From: an uncultured Oscillospiraceae bacterium
GTDB lineage: Bacteria > Bacillota > Clostridia > Oscillospirales > Oscillospiraceae
Direction: 5' to 3'
Length of the DNA: 64,000 bases
Assembly (NCBI GenBank): GCA_934561175.1
Contig: CAKTFW010000001.1
Coordinates: forward strand, 1 to 64,000
Of the stretch, positions 35,231 to 43,229 are shown one piece after another; within the stretch, counting starts at the first letter, position 1; each line of letters begins with the position of its first letter. The position numbers were made by a program, and so were the translations under genes. The notes beneath the pieces are model-generated. The model saw nothing but the letters and a program-made list of their open reading frames with translations, had not been told where the DNA came from and ran no database searches.

Positions 35231-35276
35231 CCAAATTTGGCATTCCTATTTTATCGCCGCTGCAGGATGATGTCAA
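35231..35276 (-). promoter_or_regulatory. Promoter and possible operator of uxaA copy 1
   Basis: On the minus strand TTGACA (35271-35276), 17 bp, TAAAAT (35248-35253). The predicted start point (about 35241) abuts the perfect palindrome CCAAATTTGG (35231-35240), a candidate repressor site. Confidence 0.65.
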
Positions 35277-35283
35277 TCTTTGT

Positions 35284-35317
35284 AAAAAGCGCGCAGGCAA
35301 ATGCCTGCGCGCTTTTT
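35284..35317 (-). terminator. Terminator of uxaA copy 2
   Basis: A 16-bp stem (35284-35299 / 35302-35317) with A/T flanks starts right after the uxaA copy 2 stop, so the two copies are separate transcription units. Confidence 0.85.
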
Positions 35318-35318
35318 A

Positions 35319-36824
35319 TTACATATTCGGTCCTGTGCGGAAGGTGCCATACAGATAATACCCGTTAATCTCATTGCGTGTTCTGTATTCTCCGTTTACA
35401 GTTGCCATAATTCCATCGTAGAGGTCAGCCTCCATCTTCTGCAGCACCTCAGGATCATCCGTTTCTAGCATCGGGCCACAGTTATAATCCGTCCACATTG
35501 GCTTCTTGTTCGCAATCCGACTATTGGAGGTCAGTCGGTACAGCGGACCGCCAAAGCCCGCCGGAGTACCACGGCCAGTGGTAAAAATCGTCAATACCGC
35601 ACCTGCCGCAATCTGTGCTGTGACACCCGTCAAATCATTGCCGGGACCTTCTACCAAGATAAAGCCCTTCTGTGTTGCCCGTTTTCCGAATTTGACTACC
35701 TCATAAATAGCGCAGTCTCCGCCCTTCTGAATACAGCCCAACGACTTGTCTTCGATCGTGGTTAAGCCGCCCGCTTTATTCCCTTGCGTTGGATTCTCAT
35801 TCATCTTCAGGCCAAACTTCCCGTAGAAATCCAAATTCCGATAAATCAGATCCACAATGTCCTGGTAGACCTGTTCATTGATCGCCCGGTTCATCAAAAT
35901 CTGCTCGCCGCCGATCATCTCTGCGACCTCTGTAATACTGGTCGTCGCACCTTCTGCAACTAATCGATTACAGACCTTACCCAGCAGCTTATTCGCTGTA
36001 ATGCCGGAAAATCCATCTGAACCACCGCAATTAAAGCAAATATGGAGCTTCTCCATATTGATCGCTTCGCGGCGATCCCGCTTTATCTTTTCCATCAATT
36101 CATCACAGAGCTTCATGCCCTCTGTAAACTCATTGTCTGTATCCTGCAGCACCATATAGCGGACGCGCTCCGGGTCTACTTCGTCCCCGATATACTGTTT
36201 CAAGTTGACCAAATCATTGACTTCACAGCCAAGGCTCAGGATCAAAATGCCGCCAAAATTTCCGTTTGCCATAAATGACGCCATCGTCTCGGCCGTCAGG
36301 CGAAGATCATCTTCTGCCTGACTGCAGCCAAACTCCTGGTGCAGTGCCAACACGCCGTCAAAGTTCTCACACGCCGGATACTTTGCCGAGACCATCTGTG
36401 CCAGCCGATCCATTGGCCCATTTGCACAGAAAACCGTCGGCAAAATCAGCAGATAATTTCGAATTCCGGCCGTTCCGTTTTTTCTGAGATACCCTTGAAA
36501 GGTCTTATCGCTGTGCCCATGCAGCACAGTTCCCTCAGATTGGAAATTGTAGGTATAGGTTCTGCGATCATCTGCGCCGGATTTCAAGTTGTGGTCATGA
36601 ACATGATTTCCGACTGCAATTGCTGCAGTTGCAATGCCGATGGGATTGCCGTATTTAATTGCAGCCTCCCCGATTGCAATTGGCGCAAGTGCCACCTTGT
36701 GCCCATTTGGAATGTTGTCCTGCAGCACAATAGACTGGCCCGCAACTTCCAGTATTTCACCTTTTTGCAGGTCTTTCAGTGCAACTGCAACATTGTCTCT
36801 CTCATGAATTCGAATTGCATCCAT
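35319..36824 (-). CDS. UxaA-family (altronate/galactarate-type) dehydratase, copy 2
   Basis: The 501-residue tandem paralogue of the gene below it, with the same SAF plus catalytic domain layout and motifs (EFGCSQA, LGCEVND, NCGGSDGFSG). By eye most positions are identical, with differences scattered in the SAF domain and in EVAEMIGGEQIL versus EVSEMIGGEHLL. AAAGGAG precedes ATG 36824. No clear sigma-A promoter was found in 36825-36975. The pair may serve stereoisomeric substrates or different conditions. Confidence 0.9.
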   Translation of the reverse strand: MDAIRIHERDNVAVALKDLQKGEILEVAGQSIVLQDNIPNGHKVALAPIAIGEAAIKYGNPIGIATAAIAVGNHVHDHNLKSGADDRRTYTYNFQSEGTVLHGHSDKTFQGYLRKNGTAGIRNYLLILPTVFCANGPMDRLAQMVSAKYPACENFDGVLALHQEFGCSQAEDDLRLTAETMASFMANGNFGGILILSLGCEVNDLVNLKQYIGDEVDPERVRYMVLQDTDNEFTEGMKLCDELMEKIKRDRREAINMEKLHICFNCGGSDGFSGITANKLLGKVCNRLVAEGATTSITEVAEMIGGEQILMNRAINEQVYQDIVDLIYRNLDFYGKFGLKMNENPTQGNKAGGLTTIEDKSLGCIQKGGDCAIYEVVKFGKRATQKGFILVEGPGNDLTGVTAQIAAGAVLTIFTTGRGTPAGFGGPLYRLTSNSRIANKKPMWTDYNCGPMLETDDPEVLQKMEADLYDGIMATVNGEYRTRNEINGYYLYGTFRTGPNM

Positions 36825-36975
36825 CAGAATCGATACTCCTTTTCAGTTTTCTTCATTTTCACATCTGGGTTTCTACGCGGGTAACACAGTTGCCTACTTT
36901 TGGGGATCGCTGGGACACCTCTGCAGGCCCAAATCGTTTGCGTGGTCAGCGCATCTGAACTTTGGCTGCAAAGAT

Positions 36976-37031
36976 AGAAAAATCCCTCTCCCATTCAGGT
37001 TCAATATTCGGATCCAAAAATGGGAGAGGGA
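36976..37031 (-). terminator. Terminator of the 2-hydroxyacyl-CoA dehydratase operon
   Basis: A 13-bp stem (36983-36995 / 37019-37031) with a 23-nt loop, followed on the minus strand by ATTTTTCT. Confidence 0.75.
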
Positions 37032-37057
37032 AATTCTATTCACTTGATCATGGTCAA

Positions 37058-37834
37058 TTATTTGCGGTTTGCAGCATCATAGGCCGCCAATGCCGCTCCG
37101 ATTGCGCCAGCTGCCTGACAATCCGGCGCTGCCTGAACAGGAACGCCCAATTCTTTTGCCATGCAGTCCACCATGTCTGCATTCAATGCAACACCGCCAG
37201 TCATAACAACCTTCGGCTCAACACCAACACGGTTGCACATACCAGCAACGCGCTTTGCAATTGCAACATGCGCACCTCGGGCAACATTCGCAATCTTTTC
37301 GCCACCTGCGAGCTGCGAGATAACCTCGCTCTCTGCAAAGACGGTGCAAACACTGCTGATCGAAACTTCCTTATCAGACTGTTTTGCAAGATCGGACAGA
37401 TCGCTCAGTGTACAGCCAAGAACACGCGCCATAACTTCCAGGAAGCGTCCGGTACCAGCTGCGCACTTTTCATTCATGCCGAAATTCACCATCTGGCCAT
37501 TCGCATCCAGCTTAATGACCTTGGCGTCCTGACCACCGATATCAATGATCGTACGGGCATCCTTTACCAAATACGCAACTCCCTTAGCATGGCAGGACAA
37601 CTCAGTAATCTGCTTATCAGCTTCCTTATAAGTAATGCGGCCATAACCAGTTGCGACGGTAAATTCAATATCATCCTTCGTCACGCCTGCTTTGTCCAAG
37701 GCTTCCTGCAGTGCCTGTTTACAGCCGTCTGTGCCGGTACCCTTGTTGACAACTGCCGTCGCAACCAGTTCCTTTTGATCGTTAACAAGTGCAACCTTAG
37801 ACGACGAGGAACCGATATCAATACCCATATACAT
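37058..37834 (-). CDS. 2-hydroxyacyl-CoA dehydratase activator ATPase (HgdC/BcrAD type)
   Basis: The 258 residues form an ASKHA-fold ATPase: MYMGIDIGSSSSKVAL, the DIGGQDAK motif and two cluster-ligating cysteines, C124 (NEKCAAGTG) and C163 (SSVCTVFAESE), which bridge one [4Fe-4S] between two subunits. It injects a low-potential electron into the dehydratase with ATP hydrolysis, usually from reduced ferredoxin or flavodoxin. It is the last gene of the dehydratase operon, which is the opposite order to some clusters where the activator comes first. Confidence 0.95.
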   Translation of the reverse strand: MYMGIDIGSSSSKVALVNDQKELVATAVVNKGTGTDGCKQALQEALDKAGVTKDDIEFTVATGYGRITYKEADKQITELSCHAKGVAYLVKDARTIIDIGGQDAKVIKLDANGQMVNFGMNEKCAAGTGRFLEVMARVLGCTLSDLSDLAKQSDKEVSISSVCTVFAESEVISQLAGGEKIANVARGAHVAIAKRVAGMCNRVGVEPKVVMTGGVALNADMVDCMAKELGVPVQAAPDCQAAGAIGAALAAYDAANRK

Positions 37835-37857
37835 AGTTGAATTTCTCCTTTAGTCGA

Positions 37858-38982
37858 TTAGAACTGCTCCGCAAAGGCCTGGATTCTGGTGCGGATCTGC
37901 TCAAAGGACTCGATCTGCTGATCGACTTCGAGGTACAGATGCGGGATACCTGCGTCATCCAGTTCCTTCTTATAGATCGGGTAGTCAAACTCTTCCGGAT
38001 CGCAGAACTTCATCATGAAGACGACAACGGCCTTTGCATTGCGCTCTTTGCACATGTCGATCATCATCTGGCCACGCTTCTTGTCCGGCTCATAGAAGAA
38101 GCAGTCGCCCTTCTGATCCTGAACACGATAAGCCATCTTCTCCCAGACATTGCCGTAGTCACGGGCCGGAGTACGCCACAGGCGGGACTCCTGTGCCAGA
38201 TCATCGCCGACAACAGCGATACCGTTCTCGCCGAAGATCTTCAGGATTTCGTTCGGCTCAGACAGCAGACCGGTAGCAACCACACGAATTGCAACATCTT
38301 CCTTCGGCTGCGTCTTCAGGCCAGCGATAATTGCCTTAATCTTCTCTTTGTAGATTGCCTTATCCATGAAGAAGCCAGCCTTGATCACCAGGTGGCGGTT
38401 ATAAGCGTTCATGGTCACCGGGTAGTCTGCGCAAACCTTGTCGAACTCACGCATCGTTGCACGATAATCTTCGTACATCTCAAATGCAGCTTCAACATCG
38501 CGATCCATAACCATGCGGCCCTCCAGCTTTTCAAGCTGATGGCGGACACGCTGGAACTCGGTCTTCATGTACTCAACGCCTTCCTGATGGAAGCGCTGCT
38601 GTGCATAGACGATCGGGATCAGCGGAACCTGCGGAACAGCAATCTTCCAGTCTTCGCAAACACACTTCAGCGTATCACACATGGTGGACATAACGACACC
38701 ACTGAGCATATTGTAGGTGCCCTTCATACCGAACTCCAGGTTTGCACGCATAATGGTGCAGCAGAAGCTCTGCATGTAAGTATCGCACAGTTTCAGATCG
38801 GTCTTGCCGCCCCACATGCCAACCGGCAGGTACTTGCAAGCATAGATGATCTCTTCCGGGATATGAAGCGGGAAGCAGCCAATCGCTTTCTTACCCGTAT
38901 CCTTCATAGATTTTGCAATCGTTTTTGCCGGAGTCTCGCCAGCAGCGACGAGCTCAGCAATCAGTTCCTTATAATCAGCCAT
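37858..38982 (-). CDS. 2-hydroxyacyl-CoA dehydratase subunit (374 residues, HgdB/FldC/HadC-like)
   Basis: The protein carries the family iron-sulfur region GCFPLHIPEEIIYACKYLPVG (first Cys block), CDTYMQSFCC and later CDTLKC-type cysteines expected to bind a [4Fe-4S] cluster. With the 401-residue partner it forms the heterodimer removing the alpha-hydroxyl of an (R)-2-hydroxyacyl-CoA through a ketyl radical. Subunit sizes (401 + 374) resemble FldBC/HadBC more than glutamate-type HgdAB. GGGAGG precedes ATG 38982. Confidence 0.92.
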   Translation of the reverse strand: MADYKELIAELVAAGETPAKTIAKSMKDTGKKAIGCFPLHIPEEIIYACKYLPVGMWGGKTDLKLCDTYMQSFCCTIMRANLEFGMKGTYNMLSGVVMSTMCDTLKCVCEDWKIAVPQVPLIPIVYAQQRFHQEGVEYMKTEFQRVRHQLEKLEGRMVMDRDVEAAFEMYEDYRATMREFDKVCADYPVTMNAYNRHLVIKAGFFMDKAIYKEKIKAIIAGLKTQPKEDVAIRVVATGLLSEPNEILKIFGENGIAVVGDDLAQESRLWRTPARDYGNVWEKMAYRVQDQKGDCFFYEPDKKRGQMMIDMCKERNAKAVVVFMMKFCDPEEFDYPIYKKELDDAGIPHLYLEVDQQIESFEQIRTRIQAFAEQF

Positions 38983-38988
38983 TTTTAC

Positions 38989-40194
38989 TTACCTCCCTGC
39001 AGCCTTTCTCTTGTCCATCATTTCGACAAGGCCCTGAACGCGGGTCTCGTACTGTGCCTCGGAGAAGTTGCGCGGATCGGTCTGGTCACCGTCGAACATG
39101 GTGGTCGGGATACCGGTCATGCCCTCAACACGGCGGCGAACCTCATACTGACGGAAGTCCATCAGCTTGCAGCTGCGGTTGGAGTGGTACAGAACACCAT
39201 CCAGGTTGAACTGATCAACCAGCTTCTTCAGATAGTCAGTGCCAAAGTCCAGGTTCCGGTTTGCATAGTTAACGGTGTAAGCCTTTGCCATACCGGTCAG
39301 GTCATTGGTCTCGTAACGGACATTCCAAGACTCCGGATAGGTAGAAGTCGCCATGTTAATGCCGTACTTCTTCAGGATCTTGAAGGTGGTGGACAGATGC
39401 GGCCAGCATGCAATACCGTCCCACATAATGCGGTACTTCTCCTCTGCGGAGTTCCACGGGCCCTTGCCGGCATCAGCCTTTGCCTTCAGCTCATCATACC
39501 ACATTTTGAACAGCTTGTGGCCGTCAGCGTTACCACGCATGCAGACCATGATTGCCATGTAGTTGAACATGTCAAAGCCATTCAGCGGGGACGGCTTGTT
39601 TGCAGCCAGGTCAGTTGCAGCCTTCCACCACTGGCAGGTGGCGTTGGACAGCTTCATGACTTCGGACAGCTTATCGAAGTCAAACTTCTTGCCGGAGAAC
39701 TCCTCCAGCTGGATGATTGCAGTCTCCATCTGATGACGCAGGAACTCGGTGGCATGATCCGGCACATCATAGGTGTGGTTGAACGGCGTGTCGATGTAAA
39801 CGCAGGGAACACGCAGCTTCTTTGCCAGGTTCTCCCACCACTTAATAACGGTGGTGCAGATGTTACCGGAAACCAGAATGATGTCCGGCAGCGGAATGTC
39901 CTGAGACTCCGCATGGGGAATGTCGGTATAAGCCATGTTGATACGCGCATAAGAGCAGATATCGGCGGAGTAGCCGACACCTTCTGCGTGCTCAATGAAC
40001 TTCAGTGCCTCATGACGGGCACCAATACCAGCTGCATGGTTTTCCGGATAAACGACATGCATATCGAGGGTCTCGAACAGCTCCTGCGGGCAAATCGAGA
40101 CAGCCCAAGCAACGGGCTTACCTTCTGCCTTCGCCTGCAGCGCGCCATTGTAATGCTTGGCTGTAAGCTCATTCAGAAACTGTTTAGAAGTCAT
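38989..40194 (-). CDS. 2-hydroxyacyl-CoA dehydratase subunit (401 residues, FldB/HadB-like)
   Basis: The protein shows SICPQELFETLDM, YPENHAAG, ICSYAR and HSNRSCK, with the three cysteine positions that ligate the [4Fe-4S] cluster. ATG 40194 follows GGAAGAG; the longer open frame upstream runs through the promoter and is not coding. No CoA-transferase (FldA/HadA-like) precedes it, unlike characterised clusters, so substrate activation must come from elsewhere. First gene after a strong promoter. Confidence 0.92.
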   Translation of the reverse strand: MTSKQFLNELTAKHYNGALQAKAEGKPVAWAVSICPQELFETLDMHVVYPENHAAGIGARHEALKFIEHAEGVGYSADICSYARINMAYTDIPHAESQDIPLPDIILVSGNICTTVIKWWENLAKKLRVPCVYIDTPFNHTYDVPDHATEFLRHQMETAIIQLEEFSGKKFDFDKLSEVMKLSNATCQWWKAATDLAANKPSPLNGFDMFNYMAIMVCMRGNADGHKLFKMWYDELKAKADAGKGPWNSAEEKYRIMWDGIACWPHLSTTFKILKKYGINMATSTYPESWNVRYETNDLTGMAKAYTVNYANRNLDFGTDYLKKLVDQFNLDGVLYHSNRSCKLMDFRQYEVRRRVEGMTGIPTTMFDGDQTDPRNFSEAQYETRVQGLVEMMDKRKAAGR

Positions 40195-40263
40195 TTTCGT
40201 CTCTTCCAAAAATCTCCACTCCTTGCTATATTCGGTCAAAAAAGGCCGATTGATGACACATAG

Positions 40264-40309
40264 ATTATAGTCCAAACTTTCTAATTTTTCAAGGCTTACA
40301 GAAAGTTTG
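40264..40309 (-). promoter_or_regulatory. Promoter of the dehydratase operon, flanked by a 10-bp inverted repeat
   Basis: On the minus strand TTGAAA (40287-40292), 17 bp, TATAAT (40264-40269). CAAACTTTCT (40273-40282) and its perfect complement AGAAAGTTTG (40300-40309) lie on either side of the -35 box with a 17-nt spacer, suggesting a dimeric regulator that occupies the promoter. Confidence 0.65.
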
Positions 40310-40314
40310 ATTGT

Positions 40315-40410
40315 GAAAAAAGCTGAGCCGGACCGCATACAATGAAAGAATACAGTTGCAAAATGGGTTTCTTGCTCTGTAAGCCTCAGGGCTGTATGCC
40401 GGTCCGGCTC
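40315..40410 (-). terminator. Terminator of the hbd-TRAP-SDR operon
   Basis: GAGCCGGACCGCATAC (40325-40340) pairs with 40394-40410 with one bulged base, enclosing about 53 nt. On the minus strand it ends in a TTTTTT run (40315-40320). It lies just upstream of the dehydratase promoter and insulates the two operons. Confidence 0.65.
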
Positions 40411-40468
40411 CTTATCTAATTGATTTTACGAAATCACGCCAGCCGGAATGCGGATTTCCACACTTCCG

Positions 40469-41230
40469 TCAACGACCCATCCAACCGCCATCAACAATGA
40501 TGACAGAACCACAGGAATAGTCAGAAGCATGGGAAGCCAGATACAGCAGAACGCCATTCAGATCTTCCGGCTTGCCAAGGCGCTTCGCCGGAATACGATC
40601 CATAATAGTCTTCAAGCGTGCTTCGTCGGCTTTAATGCCAGCGATGTTATCCGTGTCCATGTAACCGGGAGCGATTGCATTGACATTGATACCCTTTTCA
40701 GAGAGCTCGTTGGCAAACGCCATTGTCATCTGCTTGATGCCGCCCTTTGCAGCTGCATAGGCCGGAACGGTATAGCCGCCCTGGAAGGCCAGCAGAGATG
40801 CAGTATTGATAATTTTGCCATAGCCCTTAGGGATCATCACCTTTGCGGCCAGCTGCGACAAAATAAAAGCGGAAGTCAAGTTGACATTCAGAACCGTGTT
40901 CCAAGACTCAATCGGGAATTCCACCGAGGGATGACGCTCCTGCATGCCGGCATTGTTGACAAGAATGTCAATATCATTATCCAGATATTTCATTGCTTCC
41001 TCAAAGGCAGCTGCAACTGCAGCATTGTCTTTGAAGTTTGCCATAACCGGATAAACCGGGCATTCAGGCGTAGTCATCTCATTGGCAACTGCAACGATCT
41101 TCTCATTGGTGCCCATAATTACCAGCGTCACGCCAGCATCATGAAGGCACTGTGCCATCGAGCGGCCCAGACCACGGCTCGCGCCAGTGACAATTGCTTT
41201 TTTTCCGGAGATATCAAACAGATTATTCAT
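40469..41230 (-). CDS. SDR-family oxidoreductase, KduD-like
   Basis: The 253 residues show the SDR Rossmann motif VTGASRGLGRSMA, NNAGMQ, catalytic Ser in INTASLLAFQGG and YAAAK, and end VDGGWMGR. Similarity is closest to 2-deoxy-D-gluconate 3-dehydrogenase / 2-dehydro-3-deoxygluconate 5-dehydrogenase (KduD): IINTASLLAFQGG and NAIAPGYMDTDN parallel the KduD motifs. ATG 41230 follows AAAGG. Being last in a TRAP operon, it likely acts on a sugar acid or deoxy sugar acid; that is inference. Confidence 0.88.
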   Translation of the reverse strand: MNNLFDISGKKAIVTGASRGLGRSMAQCLHDAGVTLVIMGTNEKIVAVANEMTTPECPVYPVMANFKDNAAVAAAFEEAMKYLDNDIDILVNNAGMQERHPSVEFPIESWNTVLNVNLTSAFILSQLAAKVMIPKGYGKIINTASLLAFQGGYTVPAYAAAKGGIKQMTMAFANELSEKGINVNAIAPGYMDTDNIAGIKADEARLKTIMDRIPAKRLGKPEDLNGVLLYLASHASDYSCGSVIIVDGGWMGR

Positions 41231-41249
41231 TTTAATCACCTTTCGCGGA

Positions 41250-42551
41250 TTAGCCGCCGTTCATCAGGTTCGGGATGGTCATAACCAGCGGCTCGCAGTA
41301 GGTAACCACCAGCAATGCAATCAGCAGGATTAAGATAAACGGAACGATCTTCTTAGCCAGGTCAACAAACGGAACATCTGCCATGCCGGAAGCAACGAAC
41401 AGGTTGACGCCGACAGGAGGCGTGATGAAGCCGATGGACAGGTTAACGACCATGATCAAGCCGAAGTGAACCGGATTCCAGCCGAAGTTCACAGCAACCG
41501 GCGTCAGGATCGGGGCCAGAACGATGATAGCAGCGATGGTATCCATCAGCATACCAACGATCAGCAAGATGCCGTTAATAATCAGCAGAACCACAATTCC
41601 GTTATCCGACAGGTTCGTCAGGCCATGAACGACCATATCCGGAACCTTAACCAGGGAGATAACCTTTGCAAGCACCGTACCGGTACAGCACGGGAGCATA
41701 ATGTTACCGTTGGTGACAGCGGAATCCACCAGGCACTTGTAAACCTTCTTAATATTCAGCTCACGGTAGATCAGAATACCAGCCAGCAGGCCGTAGACAT
41801 CGGCGACAACAGCTGCTTCGGTCGGAGTGAAGAAGCCGCCATAGATACCGCCCAGGATGATAACCGGAACCAGCAGGGCCCAGATGCCGTCCTTCAGAGA
41901 CAGCAGGATTGCCTTCAGGTGCAGGCCCTTGCCGTTGCCCTTCCAACCGCTGCGGATGCAGACAATCTCGTTCAGAACGATCAGGCAGCCGGAGAAAACC
42001 AGAGCCGGGCCGAAACCAGCCATGAACAGGGTACCAACGGAAGTATCGGTAGAAGTACCGAAGACAACCATCGGGATGGAGGGCGGAACGATGGTGCCCA
42101 AGCAGCCGGAAGCTGCAATCAGAGCAGTGGAGTACAGCTTGTCGTAGCCAGCCTCCAGCATAGCCGGGAGCATAACGACACCGATAGCTGCAACCGTTGC
42201 CGGAGCAGAACCGGAGATAGCGCCGAAGAATGCGCAGGAAACAATGGTAACAATACCGATACCACCGGGCAGCCAACCAACAAATGCGTCAGCAACTGCA
42301 CAGAGGCGCTTGGAAAGGCCACCGCCTTCCATCAGGGCGCCCGCAAGGATGAAGTACGGGATAGCCATCAGCGGGAAGGAGTCGAGCGCGGAAAGCAACC
42401 ACGGGCCGATGGTAGACAGGGCCTGGGTGCTGTAAGTTACATAGTAAATAAACAGGGACAGACCGACGGAGACGCCGATCGGGATCGTCAGAAAAACGAA
42501 CACAAAGAACAAGCCAAAAATGATTAAGGCGGACATACCTGCACTAGCCAT
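41250..42551 (-). CDS. TRAP transporter large permease (DctM)
   Basis: The 433 residues have about 12 membrane helices and DctM hallmarks: GGLSKRLCAVADAFVGWLPGG, SGSAPATVAAIG and a C-terminal NLSIGFITPPVGVNLF. It couples Na+ gradient-driven uptake to periplasm-side binding protein. It starts two codons after dctQ with GGAGG. Confidence 0.95.
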   Translation of the reverse strand: MASAGMSALIIFGLFFVFVFLTIPIGVSVGLSLFIYYVTYSTQALSTIGPWLLSALDSFPLMAIPYFILAGALMEGGGLSKRLCAVADAFVGWLPGGIGIVTIVSCAFFGAISGSAPATVAAIGVVMLPAMLEAGYDKLYSTALIAASGCLGTIVPPSIPMVVFGTSTDTSVGTLFMAGFGPALVFSGCLIVLNEIVCIRSGWKGNGKGLHLKAILLSLKDGIWALLVPVIILGGIYGGFFTPTEAAVVADVYGLLAGILIYRELNIKKVYKCLVDSAVTNGNIMLPCCTGTVLAKVISLVKVPDMVVHGLTNLSDNGIVVLLIINGILLIVGMLMDTIAAIIVLAPILTPVAVNFGWNPVHFGLIMVVNLSIGFITPPVGVNLFVASGMADVPFVDLAKKIVPFILILLIALLVVTYCEPLVMTIPNLMNGG

Positions 42552-42553
42552 AC

Positions 42554-43060
42554 TTACTTGCCCTCCTTATCATTGTTTGCTTCGAATGCCTTGTACTCCT
42601 GCACGCGGGCAATGGAGTCACGGATCAGGCGGTAGATCATCAGAATGCAGCCAACGCACGGACCGGCATAGACCCAGCCCATCGGCAGCATCATAGCGGG
42701 AGACCGCTGAACGAACTTAAAGGTAACACGATAGAACTGATCAAATTCCAGTTTCAGAACAATTACGCAGAAAATGAAGAATGCAACATTTACAAACAGA
42801 GCCAGGAACATCTTGCCCTTTTCCTTGAAGACCAGCTCCAGGAATTCGACTTTGATGTGCTTTCTCTGCCGCAGAGACTCAGCCATGCCAAGCCAGCCCA
42901 GCCAGATGAAGAGGTAACGAGCAGCTTCCTCCGTCCAGGACAGGTTGCCGCCGGTCCAGCGCATAATCAGCTGCCAGACAATGGCGAGAACCATCAGGGC
43001 GAAGATGACAGCCAGAAGGACTTTCTCCAGACTGTCGTCAATCTTTTTCAAAACATTCAT
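42554..43060 (-). CDS. TRAP transporter small permease (DctQ)
   Basis: The 168 residues form four helices with the conserved WTEEAARYLFIWLGWLG motif followed by LRQRKHIKVEFL. It pairs with DctM. The ribosome site is weak (AGGG), and a strong hairpin separates it from the binding-protein gene. Confidence 0.93.
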   Translation of the reverse strand: MNVLKKIDDSLEKVLLAVIFALMVLAIVWQLIMRWTGGNLSWTEEAARYLFIWLGWLGMAESLRQRKHIKVEFLELVFKEKGKMFLALFVNVAFFIFCVIVLKLEFDQFYRVTFKFVQRSPAMMLPMGWVYAGPCVGCILMIYRLIRDSIARVQEYKAFEANNDKEGK

Positions 43061-43150
43061 TTACGGACCCTAACCTTTCTCATAGGTGCGAAATAAGGCA
43101 GAAATAAGGTAGAGGGGAAATCCCTCTGAAGTTAATTGAGAAACCCAGAA

Positions 43151-43191
43151 TTTGTGGGTGCGACCCCCATGCCGGGGGCCGCATCCACAAA
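43151..43191 (-). other. Intercistronic hairpin between dctP copy 1 and dctQ
   Basis: TTTGTGG-TGCG-CCCCC pairs with GGGGG-CGCA-CCACAAA around a GGCAT loop, with a few mismatches. No T-tract follows. Such hairpins after binding-protein genes protect the upstream mRNA and raise binding protein over permease levels; that role is inference. Confidence 0.5.
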
Positions 43192-43229
43192 GAATTTACA
43201 GCTGTTGCAGTAACTGGTCAGCTGACCAA

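Noticed and set aside
36880..36950. Possible CcpA cre site upstream of uxaA copy 2
   Set aside because: The ACGCAAACGATTTG stretch matches the cre consensus too poorly on one side.
37837..40263. Very long plus-strand open frame opposite the dehydratase genes
   Set aside because: It is antisense to two well-supported genes with strong motifs, has no ribosome site or recognisable domain, and its length follows from the codon bias of the real genes.
41466..42527. Plus-strand open frame opposite dctM
   Set aside because: The Asn/Gln/Asp-rich translation is the reverse reading of a hydrophobic protein; no promoter or ribosome site supports it.
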